Shown: positions 27,635-39,645, numbered from the stretch's first letter. The stretch: DNA of 64,000 nt from an uncultured Bacteroidota bacterium (GCA_946414435.1 CAMKOM010000006.1:1-64000); one strand, 5' to 3'. Made by a program: numbers and translations. Notes: a model not told the origin generated them from the letters alone.

Positions 27635-27815
27635 CGGTCTGATTCTTTGGCTCACCGTCGGCTTTGTCGTTCATTCCGTCTTTGAAACTGCGGACGCCCT
27701 TGCCCAATCCACGCATCAGCTCGGGAATTTTCTTACCGCCAAACAGCAGCAGCACAACCAAGGCAATAATGACAATTTCGGTAACTCCCAAGTTCATAAA
27801 AAGCATTGTCTTCAT
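27612..27815 (-). CDS. tatA: Twin-arginine translocase subunit TatA
   Basis: 67 aa. One N-terminal membrane helix ([20 protein letters not shown]), the [14 protein letters not shown] hinge, an amphipathic helix ([10 protein letters not shown]) and a charged tail, the standard TatA plan. TatA forms the pore-like oligomer recruited by TatC. It is first in the tatA-tatC pair, reading away from the two-component system. Confidence 0.95.
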   Translation of the reverse strand: MKTMLFMNLGVTEIVIIALVVLLLFGGKKIPELMRGLGKGVRSFKDGMNDKADGEPKNQTDGAEDGK

Positions 27816-27837
27816 ATCTGTCAGAATTTTATTACGC

Positions 27838-27845
27838 CAAAAATA
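27838..27845 (-). promoter_or_regulatory. Promoter -7 element of tatA
   Basis: TATTTTTG on the minus strand is an exact -7 match, 22 bp upstream of the tatA ATG. The -33 region falls inside the left arm of the inverted repeat at 27860. Confidence 0.6.
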
Positions 27846-27859
27846 GTTTTTTCAGTTGA

Positions 27860-27895
27860 AAAACGTAGAGCAATTGATTTCATACTCTACGTTTT
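27860..27895. repeat. Inverted repeat between the divergent tatA and sensor-kinase promoters
   Basis: Perfect 11-bp arms AAAACGTAGAG (27860-27870) and CTCTACGTTTT (27885-27895) with a 14-bp centre. It is upstream of both genes, so it is not a terminator for either. It overlaps the tatA -33 region. An operator or a decayed terminator are both possible. Confidence 0.55.
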
Positions 27896-27928
27896 ATTAT
27901 GAATGGGATATATCATGTCAACAGACAT

Positions 27929-27959
27929 CTTGACATTTTTTACAATCTTTCTATTTTTG
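27929..27959 (+). promoter_or_regulatory. Promoter of the sensor kinase / LytTR regulator genes
   Basis: TATTTTTG (27952-27959) with CTTG (27929-27932) 19 bp upstream, a near-consensus pair. The transcript would start about 10 nt before the ATG at 27976. Confidence 0.7.
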
Positions 27960-27975
27960 TTAAAAATTGAACACG

Positions 27976-30018
27976 ATGAAAAAGATCTTCATTCCGCTGA
28001 TAATGGCAGCCTTGTTGCAAATGCTGTCGCAAACTGTTTGTTCTCAAGAAACCGACAATGATTTTGTGGACCCCAACCAACCTCAAATAGACAGTCTGCT
28101 TAACGCCACAAATTCCGAATCGTCCGACAGCATAAAAGCAATGAATTATTACAAGGTATCAAATCTTACCTGCGACAACGACACACGTATTAAATACGCC
28201 CAGCTCTCACTTGAATACTGTAAGCCGGCGGATACAAAAATAATGTCTAATAATTACAGTAACATTGCATATGCGTATTATATGAAAGACGAATCACGCA
28301 CAGCACTGAAGTACCGTTTTAAAGCGGCCAATATCTTCCACGAACTCTCAGATAAAAAAAACGAAGCCATAACATTTTTACTCATCGGCAATTGTTATCT
28401 GGACCTTAATATCAAAGACAGCATTTTTTATTATTACAACAAGGCAATAGTATATTTCACTGAGACACAAGACACAAACCTTCTGATATCATCATACAAT
28501 AATTTAGGCCAGATATATTCCAATATGTCATTGTTTGTCAATGCCGAAGAAAACCACAAGAAGGCGTTAGACTATTCATTAGCTACAAATGACACATTAC
28601 AAATGGCACATTGTTATTGCTATTTGGGCATGGCAATTGCCAATCAATCTGACTCTTTAATCAACCAAGCCATCAGGTATCTAGCCAAATCAGTACGGTT
28701 GTTCGAATCAAAAGTAATTATAAACCGCCGTATTGTCGAAGAAAAATACAATGCATATATGTTGCTTGCCGACACTTATATTAAGGCAGCAAAACTGACA
28801 GGAGAAAATGTGTATGCCGATAGTTGCTATATGTTTCTCAAGAAGATTGGTAATTATTATCAGACAGTCGGTTCTAATTACAGTTATGTTCATTACCAAT
28901 ATAGTTATGCCGATTATCTTATCTTAAGCAAAAGATATAACGATGCACTTGCCGTATTGTTGGGAATAAACAAATATCTGACGAACAATAGCACAACATT
29001 TGCCTTTGACGATTATCATAGGTATCTGTATGAAGTTTACACAAAACTTGGTGACTACAAAAACGCTTTGAAACACCATGAGAAATACATGGAATACAAG
29101 ATGGCTCATGTCAACGACAGCACGCTCAACAGCATAAAAAACTCCGAGGTGGAGCGCACACGGATGCTCGACTCCGTCAACCACCACTATGAAACCCTAC
29201 GCATTGAGGTCGAACATCAACAAGAATTGGCACAGACACGTATGCGTACACGAGTTTTACTGAGCGTTGCACTCTTGTTTATTATTATTGGCGTCATTTT
29301 GTTCTTTTTCTACAAGACAACCAAAGAAAACGAAGAAAACAAATTACGTAACAAGGCTCTCGAAATAGAACGGTCATTGCTGCGCACACAGATGAATCCT
29401 CACTTTATATTCAACGCTCTCAACTCGGTACAAAGTTTCATAGTCGGCAACAATACGCAAGAAGCCGTACGGTTTCTGTCAAAATTCGCAAAACTGATGC
29501 GTATGATCCTCAACAACTCAATGGTACAATCGGTTACACTAAGCAACGAGATGCAATCGCTAAGCCTGTACCTTGACCTTGAACGGGCTCGATTTGGCAA
29601 CAAATTCAACTACCGTATCGACATCGATGACAATGTTGAGGAAGATTTGGTGAATGTGCCGCCAATGTTGGTTCAACCATTCATAGAGAACGCCATCATA
29701 CACGGCCTTATGCACAAGGCCGATGGCGAAGGATTAATCACCATCAAAATCACCGAAAACGACAACGACAGCCTTACTTGTCAGATTACCGACAACGGCG
29801 TGGGGCGTAAGGCTGCCGCCGAACTCGAAAAAAACAGCGAGCGCAAACATAAGTCAGTGGGCATGCAACTCACCCGCGACCGATTACGCGACCTGAACAA
29901 CGAGACCAACGCCAAAATGTCGTGTGTCATCACCGACCTTGAAGACAACGACGGCAACGCTTTAGGCACACAAGTTACAATTATCATCCCTATCATGGAT
30001 GGAAACGAGGAAATATGA
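27976..30018 (+). CDS. TPR-containing LytS/YehU-family sensor histidine kinase
   Basis: 680 aa from the ATG at 27976; the frame opens earlier at a TTG. A signal peptide (MKKIFIPLIMAALLQML) is followed by a periplasmic part of about 390 residues built of TPR-like helical hairpins (YSNIAYAYYMKDESRTALKY, SYNNLGQIYSNMSLFVNAEE). One membrane helix lies at about 424-446, then a short coiled coil. The His_kinase (PF06580) domain has MNPHFIFNALNSVQSF with His476, and an ATPase domain with FIENAIIHGLM and ITDNGVGRKAA follows. It probably phosphorylates the LytTR regulator 98 bp downstream. The signal sensed is unknown. Confidence 0.92.
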   Translation: MKKIFIPLIMAALLQMLSQTVCSQETDNDFVDPNQPQIDSLLNATNSESSDSIKAMNYYKVSNLTCDNDTRIKYAQLSLEYCKPADTKIMSNNYSNIAYAYYMKDESRTALKYRFKAANIFHELSDKKNEAITFLLIGNCYLDLNIKDSIFYYYNKAIVYFTETQDTNLLISSYNNLGQIYSNMSLFVNAEENHKKALDYSLATNDTLQMAHCYCYLGMAIANQSDSLINQAIRYLAKSVRLFESKVIINRRIVEEKYNAYMLLADTYIKAAKLTGENVYADSCYMFLKKIGNYYQTVGSNYSYVHYQYSYADYLILSKRYNDALAVLLGINKYLTNNSTTFAFDDYHRYLYEVYTKLGDYKNALKHHEKYMEYKMAHVNDSTLNSIKNSEVERTRMLDSVNHHYETLRIEVEHQQELAQTRMRTRVLLSVALLFIIIGVILFFFYKTTKENEENKLRNKALEIERSLLRTQMNPHFIFNALNSVQSFIVGNNTQEAVRFLSKFAKLMRMILNNSMVQSVTLSNEMQSLSLYLDLERARFGNKFNYRIDIDDNVEEDLVNVPPMLVQPFIENAIIHGLMHKADGEGLITIKITENDNDSLTCQITDNGVGRKAAAELEKNSERKHKSVGMQLTRDRLRDLNNETNAKMSCVITDLEDNDGNALGTQVTIIIPIMDGNEEI

Positions 30019-30116
30019 CAACATCCTTACCGTATCTTTTACTTTTTTGTTTTTCGCACACGACCATTGTTTTTCCCACTAAATCATTATATTTACAACA
30101 TATATAAAATTCTATT

Positions 30117-30866
30117 ATGGTTAAGGTAGTTATTATTGATGATGAAAAGAACGGACGAGATATCGTGAAACAATACTTGTCTTTCTACTGCGATGATATT
30201 GATGTGATTGGCGAGGCCAACTCCGTGGAAAGCGGATTTGAGCTACTCAGCAAACAAACCCCCGATATAGTTTTTCTTGACATACAAATGCAGGACGGAA
30301 CCGGGTTTAACCTACTTGAGAAACTACCACAACGGAATTTCAAGGTTATTTTTGTAACCGCATACGACCAGTTTGCACTCAAAGCCATCAAGTTCAGTGC
30401 TTCCGATTATATACTCAAGCCTGTTGAGCCTGACGAATTTGTCGAGGCTGTGGAGAGAGTGAAATCTGAGTTGGCAAACCAGAACCAAGCCAAAGACGAC
30501 CGCATTGATGCGTTGCTGTCGATTTCAAAAAAGAACGACTTCACAAAAATAGGACTACCAACATCTGAAGGAATTCAATTTGTAAAAGTTGACGACATCG
30601 TGCGATGTGAGGCCGATGGTCCGTATACACAAGTATTTTTAAGCACGGGCGAACGCGTTATGGTCTCAAAAAATCTCAAAATTTACGAAGATTTGTTTGC
30701 TAATAGCAATTTCATACGTGTCCATAAATCACACTTGATAAATACCAGCTACATCGACAAATACATGAATAATGGTGGCGATGGTGGTAGCGTTGCCATG
30801 GCCGACGGTTCAATAGTTGAAGTGTCGCGCCGTAAAAAGGACGAATTGCTGGCAATGATTAAATGA
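30117..30866 (+). CDS. LytTR-family response regulator
   Basis: 249 aa. Receiver domain (1-120) with acidic pocket VVIIDDEKNG, phosphoacceptor Asp55 in DIVFLDIQMQDG, VTAYDQFALKA and LKPVEPDEF. A LytTR DNA-binding domain fills about 145-249 (EGIQFVKVDDIVRCEADGPY, then FIRVHKSHLINTSYI). It forms a two-component pair with the upstream kinase. The target genes cannot be inferred; LytTR sites are usually pairs of short direct repeats. Confidence 0.95.
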   Translation: MVKVVIIDDEKNGRDIVKQYLSFYCDDIDVIGEANSVESGFELLSKQTPDIVFLDIQMQDGTGFNLLEKLPQRNFKVIFVTAYDQFALKAIKFSASDYILKPVEPDEFVEAVERVKSELANQNQAKDDRIDALLSISKKNDFTKIGLPTSEGIQFVKVDDIVRCEADGPYTQVFLSTGERVMVSKNLKIYEDLFANSNFIRVHKSHLINTSYIDKYMNNGGDGGSVAMADGSIVEVSRRKKDELLAMIK

Positions 30867-30907
30867 TGACCAGCAATTAATCGTTTACTCTAATGGTTAG
30901 AAAATAA

Positions 30908-31231
30908 TTATGCCTTCGCCGTCGGTGTGCCGAAACCGCCCATTGGGAAACGGCCGGCGGGGCCATCAGCCAGGTTTATCTTGCCGAACGATGCCTCGTA
31001 CTTCGAGATGTTGTCCTGTAGGGCAAAAAGCAGGCGTTTGGCGTGCTCGGGGGTCAGAATGATGCGCGATTTCACGCCGGCCTTTGGAACGCCGGGCATA
31101 ACGCGCGCAAAATCAAGCACAAACTCTGAAGTTGAGTGTGTGATGATGGCTAAATTCGAATAGATGCCCTGTGCCACATCGTCGGTCAGTTCAATGTTCA
31201 ACTGTTTGTTTTGCTGTTGTTGTTCGCTCAT
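30908..31231 (-). CDS. DUF3467 family protein
   Basis: 107 aa. A short Gln-rich start is followed by the family core: LNIELTDDVAQGIYSNLAII, HSTSEFVLDFARVMPGVPK, SRIILTPEHAKRLLFALQDN and a C-terminal Gly/Pro tail. The family is small, cytosolic, widespread in bacteria and of unknown function. The gene lies just upstream of a bidirectional terminator shared with the rpoBC operon and reads in the same direction as it. Confidence 0.88.
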   Translation of the reverse strand: MSEQQQQNKQLNIELTDDVAQGIYSNLAIITHSTSEFVLDFARVMPGVPKAGVKSRIILTPEHAKRLLFALQDNISKYEASFGKINLADGPAGRFPMGGFGTPTAKA

Positions 31232-31290
31232 AGTCGGATATTTTTTTCAAAAGTAACAAAAACAATTAACCTCCATCCGATTATCCAACA

Positions 31291-31320
31291 AAAAAGGCCA
31301 CCCTGTTGGGCAGCCTTTTT
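31291..31320. terminator. Terminator after rpoC
   Basis: AAAAAGGC and GCCTTTTT form the outer stem and CCC/GGG the inner stem around a TGTT loop, with two mismatched positions between. A T tract is present in both directions. It lies 19 bp after the rpoC stop codon. Confidence 0.8.
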
Positions 31321-31338
31321 CATCAAATATCTTGAAGA

Positions 31339-34300
31339 TTATTCTCCGTCTTCAACGTCAGCGCCTGTTTCCGAAGTCATTTCCATAATCTCCTGGTCAA
31401 CAGTGTAGTCATCGTCGTCGATGCTGTCGCGTCTGTGAGTCAGAGCGTCATACTCCTCTTTCGAACCCACAATCAGGTCAGAGAACAAGCGGGTGCCTGT
31501 ACCTGCAGGAATCAGGTGACCTACGATAACGTTCTCCTTCAAGCCCTCCATCGGGTCTGACTTGGCGCAGATGGCAGCCTCGTTGAGCACTTTGGTTGTC
31601 TCCTGGAACGATGCGGCCGAGATGAAACTCTTGGTCTGCAATGCGGCGCGGGTGATACCTTGCAGCACCTGGTTCGATGTTGCCGGAACGGTGTCGCGGG
31701 CCTCAACCAGACGCAAATCCTTACGTTTCAAGATTGAGTTCTCGTCGCGCAGTTTGCGGCTTGTCACAATCTGACCAGGTTTCAGCGTCTCAGAGTCGCC
31801 TGCATCGGTAACAACTTTCTTGTCCCAAATCCAGTCGTTCTCTTCCATAAAGTCGTTCTTGTCAACCAACTGTTTCTCAAGGAATTTGGTATCACCCGGG
31901 TCGATGATTTCAACCTTGCGCATCATTTGGCGGACAATCACCTCAAAGTGTTTGTCGTTGATTTTCACACCTTGCAGACGGTAAACCTCCTGAACCTCGT
32001 TCACGATGTACTCCTGAACTTTGGTCGGGCCCATAATCGAAAGGATGTCCTGCGGGGTGATGGCGCCGTCAGACAACGGAATGCCTGCGCGGACGTAATC
32101 GTTCTCCTGAACCAGAATCTGCTTCGACAGCGGAACAAGGTATTTAGCCTGCTCGCCCGAGCGCGATGTGATGATAATCTCGCGGTTACCACGTTTGATT
32201 TTGCCGTAGGTCACCTCGCCATCGATTTCGGCAACCACTGCCGGGTTCGACGGGTTACGTGCCTCGAACAACTCAGTAACACGCGGCAGACCACCGGTGA
32301 TATCGCCCGCTTTACCAACGGCGCGCGGAATCTTAACGATAACCTGTCCTTGCTTAACGTCCTCGTTTTCAGCAATCACAATGTGAGCGCCTACCGGGAT
32401 GTTATACGATTTTATCTCTTCGCCAGCCGCGTTCTTGATTGAGATGGCCGGGTTCTTAGTCTTGTCGCGGGTTTCGATAACCACCTTCTCTGCAAAGCCT
32501 GTGGCCTCATCCGACTCCTCGCGGTAGGTAACGCCCTCCTCAAGGTTAACGAAATCTGCCTTACCACCAACTTCCGAAATGATGACTGCGTTGTAAGCGT
32601 CCCACTCGCATATCAGTGTGCCCTTCTTAACTTCTGTGCCATTCTTCACAAACAGTTTCGAACCGTAAGGTATTGCGTGATTTGAGATTACAAGTCCGGT
32701 GTTCACATCAACCAACTTCATCTCCGCCAGACGGCCAACAACGATTTCAATGTCGCCGGCGTTCTCGTCTTTATAAGCGATTGAGCGAAGTTCCTCGAAC
32801 TCAACGCGACCATCGTAACTTGCGGTCAGGCTTGAGTCGGAAGCGATGTTGCCTGCAGTACCACCCACGTGGAATGTACGCAGAGTCAACTGTGTACCAG
32901 GCTCACCGATTGACTGTGCGGCAATCACACCCACAGCCTCGCCAATCTGTACCATTCGGCTGTTCGAAAGGTTACGTCCGTAGCACTTCGCGCAGACGCC
33001 GTTCTTCGACTCGCAAGTGAGCACCGAGCGCATCTCGACTTGCTCAATCGGCGAATCCTCAATAATTTGAGCGATTTCCTCAGTGAACTCCTCACCGGCC
33101 TTGATAATCAACTCGCCGGTAATCGGGTGATAAATATCGTGTACCGATGTACGGCCCAAGATTCTGTCGTACAACGATTCAACAACGTCCTCGTTTTTCT
33201 TCAATGCGGTTGCCACCAGACCACGCAGTGTGCCGCAGTCCTCTTCGGTGATAATCACATCGTTCGAAACATCGACCAGACGACGGGTCAGATAACCTGC
33301 GTCGGCAGTCTTCAAAGCGGTATCGGCCAAACCTTTACGTGCGCCGTGGGTTGAGATGAAGTACTCGAGCACCGACAGACCCTCTTTAAAGTTGGCCAAA
33401 ATCGGGTTCTCAATAATCTGACCGCCCTCGGCACCAGACTTCTGCGGTTTCGCCATCAAACCACGCATACCGCACAACTGACGAATCTGCTCCTTCGAAC
33501 CACGGGCTCCAGAGTCAAGCATCATAAATACCGAGTTGAAGCCTTGGTTGTCTGAACTCAACTGTTTCATCAGGATTTGAGTCAGTTTGGCGTTGGTGTG
33601 TGTCCAAATATCGATAATCTGATTGTAACGCTCGTTGTTGGTGATGAAGCCCATATTGTAGTTGTTCATCACCTCGTCAACCTGCTTGTAACCCTCACTA
33701 ACCAATTCGGCTTTTTCTGCAGGAATGATTACGTCGCCAAGGTTGAACGACAAGCCGCCTTCGAACGCCATACGGTATCCAAGGTTCTTGATGTCGTCAA
33801 GGAATTGAGCGGTAACGGCTGTTCCGCAAGTCTTGTAAACCTTACCGATGATGTCGCGAAGTGACTTCTTTGTCAGCACCTCGTTGATGAATCCAACCTC
33901 ATCAGGAACAAATTGGTTGACAATCACACGGCCTACGGTTGTCTCAAGGATTGTGTCCTTAACCTCGCCGTCAATCAGGTCTTTAGTCTTAACTTTGATA
34001 GTTGCGTGAAGGTCAACGCGTTTCTCGTTGTATGCGATGTTCACCTCCTCAGGCGAGTAGAACGTAATGCCCTCGCCCAGAGCGCCTTTGCGGGCTTTGG
34101 TGATGTAGTACAGACCGAGCACCATATCCTGCGAAGGAACGGTGATAGGCGCGCCGTTGGCCGGGTTCAGAATGTTGTGCGAACCAAGCATCAACAACTG
34201 TGCCTCAAGAATGGCTGCGTTGCCCAGTGGCAAGTGAACGGCCATTTGGTCACCGTCGAAGTCGGCGTTGAATGCCGTACAAGCAAGCGGGTGCAACTGA

Positions 34301-35676
34301 ATTGCCTTACCCTCAATGAGTTTCGGTTGGAAAGCCTGAATACCCAAGCGGTGAAGGGTCGGGGCACGGTTGAGCAGAACTGGGTGTCCTTTGATGACGT
34401 TCTCAAGAATGTCCCAAACAACAGGGTCCTTGCGGTCAACTATCTTTTTGGCTGATTTCACGGTCTTAACAATGCCGCGCTCAATCAGTTTGCGAATTAC
34501 GAATGGTTTGTAGAGTTCGGCAGCCATATCCTTCGGCAGACCGCACTCGTGCATCTTCAACTCCGGACCAACGACGATAACCGAACGGGCCGAGTAGTCG
34601 ACACGTTTACCAAGCAAGTTCTGACGGAAACGTCCTTGCTTGCCTTTAAGGCTGTCGCTCAACGATTTGAGAGCGCGGTTATTTTCAGTCTTCACGGCGT
34701 TCGATTTGCGTGAGTTGTCGAACAGTGAGTCGACAGCCTCTTGAAGCATACGCTTCTCGTTGCGCAGAATCACCTCCGGCGCCTTGATTTCGATAAGGCG
34801 TTTCAGACGGTTGTTGCGGATGATGACGCGGCGATACAAATCGTTCAAGTCAGATGTTGCGAAGCGGCCGCCATCGAGCGGAACCAACGGACGCAACTCC
34901 GGCGGAATCACGGGGATAACCTTCAGAATCATCCACTCCGGACGGTTCTTGCCTTGCGATGCGCGGAACGACTCAACAACCTGCAGACGCTTCAGAGCCT
35001 CACCCTTACGCTGTTGCGATGTTTCGGTGTCGGCCTTGTGGCGAAGGTCATACGAAAGATCGTCGAGATTCAGTTTCTCGAGCAAATCGTAGATGGCCTC
35101 TGCGCCCATCTTTGCAATAAATTTATTGGGGTCAGTATCTTCAAGATACTGATTTTCTTTTGGAACTTTCTCCATCCAGTCAAGGTACTCCTCCTCAGTG
35201 AGCAGGTCCAAATCATTAAGTCCCTGTTCGGCAAGCGCACCTGCCTGAATGACGATATAGCGCTCATAATAAACCACCATATCGAGTTTTTTTGTCGGTA
35301 AGCCAAGCAGATAGCCTATCTTATTAGGCAGCGACTTGAAATACCAAATATGAGCCACCGGAACCACCAGTTGGATGTGGCCCATACGCTCACGACGTAC
35401 CTTCTTCTCCGTGACTTCAACACCGCAACGGTCGCAGACGATACCTTTGTATCTGATGCGTTTGTACTTGCCGCAGTGGCACTCATAGTCCTTCACAGGA
35501 CCAAAGATGCGCTCGCAGAACAAGCCGTCACGCTCTGGCTTATATGTGCGGTAGTTGATGGTTTCTGGTTTCAGCACCTCGCCACTCGAACGCTCAAGAA
35601 TTTCTTCGGGCGATGCCAAACCGATTGTTATGTGCGAGAACTCGCTTTTTGTTTTAGTTTCCTTTCTAAATGCCAT
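31339..35676 (-). CDS. rpoC: DNA-directed RNA polymerase subunit beta'
   Basis: 1445 aa. Near the N-terminus is the zinc-binding stretch [20 protein letters not shown], then [17 protein letters not shown] and the catalytic Mg-binding loop [15 protein letters not shown]. The second zinc cluster includes [16 protein letters not shown], and the trigger-loop/bridge-helix region is represented by [20 protein letters not shown]. It is the last gene of the ribosomal protein - rpoBC operon, 63 bp after rpoB. The C-terminus is acidic, as is usual in Bacteroidota. Confidence 0.99.
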   Translation of the reverse strand: MAFRKETKTKSEFSHITIGLASPEEILERSSGEVLKPETINYRTYKPERDGLFCERIFGPVKDYECHCGKYKRIRYKGIVCDRCGVEVTEKKVRRERMGHIQLVVPVAHIWYFKSLPNKIGYLLGLPTKKLDMVVYYERYIVIQAGALAEQGLNDLDLLTEEEYLDWMEKVPKENQYLEDTDPNKFIAKMGAEAIYDLLEKLNLDDLSYDLRHKADTETSQQRKGEALKRLQVVESFRASQGKNRPEWMILKVIPVIPPELRPLVPLDGGRFATSDLNDLYRRVIIRNNRLKRLIEIKAPEVILRNEKRMLQEAVDSLFDNSRKSNAVKTENNRALKSLSDSLKGKQGRFRQNLLGKRVDYSARSVIVVGPELKMHECGLPKDMAAELYKPFVIRKLIERGIVKTVKSAKKIVDRKDPVVWDILENVIKGHPVLLNRAPTLHRLGIQAFQPKLIEGKAIQLHPLACTAFNADFDGDQMAVHLPLGNAAILEAQLLMLGSHNILNPANGAPITVPSQDMVLGLYYITKARKGALGEGITFYSPEEVNIAYNEKRVDLHATIKVKTKDLIDGEVKDTILETTVGRVIVNQFVPDEVGFINEVLTKKSLRDIIGKVYKTCGTAVTAQFLDDIKNLGYRMAFEGGLSFNLGDVIIPAEKAELVSEGYKQVDEVMNNYNMGFITNNERYNQIIDIWTHTNAKLTQILMKQLSSDNQGFNSVFMMLDSGARGSKEQIRQLCGMRGLMAKPQKSGAEGGQIIENPILANFKEGLSVLEYFISTHGARKGLADTALKTADAGYLTRRLVDVSNDVIITEEDCGTLRGLVATALKKNEDVVESLYDRILGRTSVHDIYHPITGELIIKAGEEFTEEIAQIIEDSPIEQVEMRSVLTCESKNGVCAKCYGRNLSNSRMVQIGEAVGVIAAQSIGEPGTQLTLRTFHVGGTAGNIASDSSLTASYDGRVEFEELRSIAYKDENAGDIEIVVGRLAEMKLVDVNTGLVISNHAIPYGSKLFVKNGTEVKKGTLICEWDAYNAVIISEVGGKADFVNLEEGVTYREESDEATGFAEKVVIETRDKTKNPAISIKNAAGEEIKSYNIPVGAHIVIAENEDVKQGQVIVKIPRAVGKAGDITGGLPRVTELFEARNPSNPAVVAEIDGEVTYGKIKRGNREIIITSRSGEQAKYLVPLSKQILVQENDYVRAGIPLSDGAITPQDILSIMGPTKVQEYIVNEVQEVYRLQGVKINDKHFEVIVRQMMRKVEIIDPGDTKFLEKQLVDKNDFMEENDWIWDKKVVTDAGDSETLKPGQIVTSRKLRDENSILKRKDLRLVEARDTVPATSNQVLQGITRAALQTKSFISAASFQETTKVLNEAAICAKSDPMEGLKENVIVGHLIPAGTGTRLFSDLIVGSKEEYDALTHRRDSIDDDDYTVDQEIMEMTSETGADVEDGE

Positions 35677-35739
35677 AGATGGAAATTTTAAGAAGATTAT
35701 AAAGATGGTATGGCTCTTTCAAGCCATACCGTCACGTTT

Positions 35740-38700
35740 TTACTCTAAATTAATGCTCAATCCCAAGCCGCGCAACTCGTGCAGCAATACGTTCAACGAT
35801 TCAGGGATGCCCGGTGTCGGCATCGGCTCACCCTTGACAATCGACTCGTAAGCCTTTGCACGTCCCATCACGTCGTCCGACTTAACAGTCAGAATCTCCT
35901 GAAGAACGTTGGCTGCGCCGAATGCTTCGAGTGCCCAAACCTCCATCTCACCAAAACGCTGACCACCGAATTGTGCTTTACCGCCCAACGGCTGCTGAGT
36001 GATGAGTGAGTAAGGACCGATTGAACGTGCGTGCATCTTGTCGTCGACCATATGGCCCAGTTTCAGCATATAGATAACGCCCACTGTGGCCGGTTGGTGG
36101 AAGCGCTCGCCGGTTCCGCCGTCGTACAGATATGTGCGGCCGAATTCCGGAACGCCTGCCTTGTTGGTCAGTTCGGTAATCTCCTCAAGCGATGCGCCGT
36201 CGAAGATTGGTGTGGCGAACTTCAAGCCGAGTTCGCGGCCTGCCCAACCGAGCACGGTCTCGTAAATCTGTCCAAGGTTCATACGTGAAGGCACACCCAG
36301 CGGGTTCAGCACAATGTCAACCAGTGTGCCGTCTTCAAGGAATGGCATATCCTCGTCGCGGACAACCTTTGCCACAATACCCTTGTTACCGTGGCGTCCG
36401 GCCATCTTGTCACCCACGCGAATCTTACGTTTCTGTGCGATGTAAACCTTGGCAAGTTGAACAATTCCGTTTGGCAGTTCGTCGCCAACCGAGATGTTGA
36501 ACACCTTGCGTTTGATGTCGCCTTCAATCTCGCGGTTCTTGATTGTATAGTTGTGCAGCAGTTCTGCGATTGTGTCGTTTTTCTCTTTGTCGGTAGTCCA
36601 CTTGCAAGGATTAACGTTCAGATAATCAACCTCGAGCAAAAGTTTCTGCGAGAATTTTGTTCCTTTCGGGATGATGTCGGTGCCAATCATATCCTTAACA
36701 CCTTGCGACACCTTGCCGTTCACAATCGAGAAGAGTTTGTCAACCAGACGGGCCTTGAGTTCGCCCAGACGCTGCTGACGCTCCTCCTCAATCTTCTGCA
36801 GAAGCGGTTTCTCTGCTGCTTTCAGTTTCTTGTCCTTAACCAGACGTGAGAACAATTTCTTGTCAATCACAACGCCTGTCAGCGACGGACCGGCCTTCAA
36901 CGAAGCGTCTTTCACGTCACCGGCTTTGTCACCAAAGATGGCGCGAAGCAACTTCTCCTCCGGCGACGGGTCAGACTCGCCTTTCGGTGTGATTTTACCG
37001 ATAAGGATGTCGCCCGGCAGCACGTGTGCGCCAATGCGGATAAGACCGTTGTCGTCCAAGTATTTGGTTGCGTCCTCACTAACATTCGGGATGTCGGCTG
37101 TGAGTTCCTCCATACCGCGTTTGGTGTCGCGCACCTCAAGCATATATTCGTCGATGTGAAGCGATGTGAACAAATCCTCGCGTACAACACGCTCCGAAAG
37201 CACGATGGCATCCTCGAAGTTGTAACCCTTCCAAGGCATAAAGGCCACCTTCAGGTTGCGTCCCAAAGCGAGTTCGCCGCCTTGTGTTGCGTAACCTTCG
37301 GTCATCACCATACCCTTCGTTACCTTGTCGCCTTTCGACACAATCGGACGCTGGTTGATGCACATACTCTGGTTGGTCTTCTGGAATTTGGTCAGTTTGT
37401 AGCGGACAACATCGTCATCAAAACTTACAAAACGCTGTGCGTCAGTACGGTTGTAGCGAACGACAATCTCGTCGGCGTCAACATATTCAACCACACCGTC
37501 GCCTTCGGCACTAATCATATTGCGCGAGTCTTCGGCAACACGTTTCTCAATGCCTGTACCAACAATCGGCGATTCCGATTTCAAAAGCGGAACGGCCTGG
37601 CGCATCATATTCGAACCCATCAACGCACGGTTGGCATCGTCGTGCTCAAGGAACGGAATCAGTGATGCGGCTATTGACGAAATCTGGTTCGGCGCAACGT
37701 CCATCATCTGAACGTCGGCGCGGTCGGTCAACGGGAAGTCGGCCTCCAGACGTGTCTTAACTTTCGGATTCTTGAAGCAACCTTCGGCATCGAGCGGCGC
37801 ATTGGCCTGCGCGATGATTCTTCCCTCCTCGTCCTCGGCTGTCAAGTAAACAACGTCGTCGTTGTTCAGGTCAACCTTGCCGTTCTCAACCTTGCGGTAC
37901 GGGGTTTCGATGAAGCCCAGATTGTTCACTTTCGCAAACACACAAAGCGACGAGATAAGACCGATGTTCGGGCCTTCAGGTGTCTCAATCGGGCACAAAC
38001 GGCCGTAGTGTGTGTAGTGAACGTCGCGCACCTCGAAGCCTGCACGCTCACGCGACAGACCGCCAGGGCCCAACGCCGACATACGGCGCTTGTGAGTAAG
38101 TTCGGCCAACGGGTTTGTCTGGTCCATAAACTGCGACAAGGCGTTGGTGCCGAAGAATGAGTTGATGACGCTCGACAATGTCTTTGAGTTGATAAGGTCA
38201 ACTGGTGTGAACACCTCATTGTCGCGGACGTTCATTCGCTCTTTGATTGTTCTTGCCATACGAGCCAGGCCAACTCCGAACTGGTTCTGAAGTTGCTCGC
38301 CAACGGTACGCACACGACGGTTGCTCAAGTGGTCGATATCGTCGACGTCGGCTTTGCTGTTGATAAGTTCAATCAGATATTTGATAATCTCAATAATGTC
38401 TTCTTTAGTCAAGACCCTCACGCTCATATCGATGTCAAGGTTCAGTTTCCGGTTGATGCGGAAACGGCCTACGTCTCCCAAGTCATAGCGCTTGTCAGAG
38501 AAGAACAACTTGTCGATAACGTCGCGAGCGGTTGCCTCGTCAGGCGGCTCCGCGTTGCGCAACTGCCTATAGATGTAAAGCACCGCCTCTTTTTCAGAGT
38601 TGCAGGGGTCTTTCTGCAATGTATTGTAAATGATACCGAATTCGGCCAAATTCACATTCTCCTTGTGCAGAAGGATGGTTTTTGCGCCCGAATCGACGAT

Positions 38701-39552
38701 GGCATCAATATGCTCGTTTTCGAGAATTGTCTCACGGTCAACGATAACCTCGTTACGCTCGATAGAGACAACCTCGCCGGTATCCTCGTCAACAAAGTCC
38801 TCAACCCAGGTCTTCAGGACACGGGCTGCAAGACGGCGGCCGGTAACCTTCTTCAGACCGGCCTTTGAAACTTTGACTTCATCCGCAAGATCGAATATCT
38901 CCAAAATGCTGCGGTCGCTCTCGTAACCGATGGCACGCAACAATGTTGTAACCGGCAATTTCTTCTTGCGGTCGATGTAGGCGTACATCACATTGTTGAT
39001 GTCGGTTGCAAACTCAATCCACGAACCCTTGAACGGGATGATACGTGCCGAATAGAGTTTTGTACCGTTAGCGTGAATGCTCTGACCAAAGAAAACGCCA
39101 GGTGAGCGGTGCAACTGCGACACAATGACACGCTCCGCACCATTGATAACAAATGTACCGCGCGGTGTCATATAAGGAATGGTGCCCAGATAAACGTCTT
39201 GCACCACTGTGTCGAAATCTTCGTGCTCGGGGTCGGTGCAATACAACTTCAGTTTGGCCTTGAGCGGAATGCTGTAGGTCAGGCCACGCTCGATGCACTC
39301 CTCAATGGTGTAACGCGGCGGGTCGATGTTGTAGTCCAGAAACTCCAGAACGAAATTGTTGCGGGTGTCAGAGATAGGAAAGTTCTCATTGAACACCTCA
39401 TACAAGCCCTCATTTTTTCTCTGATCAGGCGTTGTGTTGATATTGAAAAAGTCATTGAAAGATTTCAATTGGATGTCCAGAAAATCAGGATATTCCAATT
39501 GGTTTTTATTCGATGCGAAGTTTATTCTTTCTTGATAACCAGTTGAAGCCAT
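35740..39552 (-). CDS. rpoB: DNA-directed RNA polymerase subunit beta
   Basis: 1270 aa. The rifampicin-binding region reads [20 protein letters not shown] followed by [15 protein letters not shown], with wild-type residues at the sites equivalent to E. coli Gln513, Asp516, His526 and Ser531, so target-site rifampicin resistance is not indicated there. Other hallmarks are [36 protein letters not shown] and the C-terminal [16 protein letters not shown]. It is preceded by a terminator-like hairpin after rplL. Confidence 0.99.
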   Translation of the reverse strand: MASTGYQERINFASNKNQLEYPDFLDIQLKSFNDFFNINTTPDQRKNEGLYEVFNENFPISDTRNNFVLEFLDYNIDPPRYTIEECIERGLTYSIPLKAKLKLYCTDPEHEDFDTVVQDVYLGTIPYMTPRGTFVINGAERVIVSQLHRSPGVFFGQSIHANGTKLYSARIIPFKGSWIEFATDINNVMYAYIDRKKKLPVTTLLRAIGYESDRSILEIFDLADEVKVSKAGLKKVTGRRLAARVLKTWVEDFVDEDTGEVVSIERNEVIVDRETILENEHIDAIVDSGAKTILLHKENVNLAEFGIIYNTLQKDPCNSEKEAVLYIYRQLRNAEPPDEATARDVIDKLFFSDKRYDLGDVGRFRINRKLNLDIDMSVRVLTKEDIIEIIKYLIELINSKADVDDIDHLSNRRVRTVGEQLQNQFGVGLARMARTIKERMNVRDNEVFTPVDLINSKTLSSVINSFFGTNALSQFMDQTNPLAELTHKRRMSALGPGGLSRERAGFEVRDVHYTHYGRLCPIETPEGPNIGLISSLCVFAKVNNLGFIETPYRKVENGKVDLNNDDVVYLTAEDEEGRIIAQANAPLDAEGCFKNPKVKTRLEADFPLTDRADVQMMDVAPNQISSIAASLIPFLEHDDANRALMGSNMMRQAVPLLKSESPIVGTGIEKRVAEDSRNMISAEGDGVVEYVDADEIVVRYNRTDAQRFVSFDDDVVRYKLTKFQKTNQSMCINQRPIVSKGDKVTKGMVMTEGYATQGGELALGRNLKVAFMPWKGYNFEDAIVLSERVVREDLFTSLHIDEYMLEVRDTKRGMEELTADIPNVSEDATKYLDDNGLIRIGAHVLPGDILIGKITPKGESDPSPEEKLLRAIFGDKAGDVKDASLKAGPSLTGVVIDKKLFSRLVKDKKLKAAEKPLLQKIEEERQQRLGELKARLVDKLFSIVNGKVSQGVKDMIGTDIIPKGTKFSQKLLLEVDYLNVNPCKWTTDKEKNDTIAELLHNYTIKNREIEGDIKRKVFNISVGDELPNGIVQLAKVYIAQKRKIRVGDKMAGRHGNKGIVAKVVRDEDMPFLEDGTLVDIVLNPLGVPSRMNLGQIYETVLGWAGRELGLKFATPIFDGASLEEITELTNKAGVPEFGRTYLYDGGTGERFHQPATVGVIYMLKLGHMVDDKMHARSIGPYSLITQQPLGGKAQFGGQRFGEMEVWALEAFGAANVLQEILTVKSDDVMGRAKAYESIVKGEPMPTPGIPESLNVLLHELRGLGLSINLE

Positions 39553-39583
39553 TGTCTTAAAAAATAGGTGAACTTAAAAAAAA

Positions 39584-39619
39584 CAACAAAAAGGCTTAGT
39601 GTTGGAGACCAACACTAAA
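39584..39619 (-). terminator. Terminator-like hairpin between rplL and rpoB (probable attenuator)
   Basis: On the minus strand TTAGTGTTGG (39618-39609) pairs perfectly with CCAACACTAA (39605-39596) around a 3-nt loop, followed by GCCTTTTTGTTG. It lies 26 bp after rplL and 32 bp before rpoB. In other bacteria a partial terminator at this place lowers rpoBC relative to the ribosomal protein genes; the same role is inferred. Confidence 0.8.
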
Positions 39620-39645
39620 CCTTATCTTTATCCTAATATGGAATC

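Noticed and set aside
31927-39546. Long ORFs (100-200 codons) on the plus strand opposite rpoC and rpoB
   Set aside because: They lie antisense to highly conserved genes, have no recognisable domains and are expected by-products of codon use on the coding strand.
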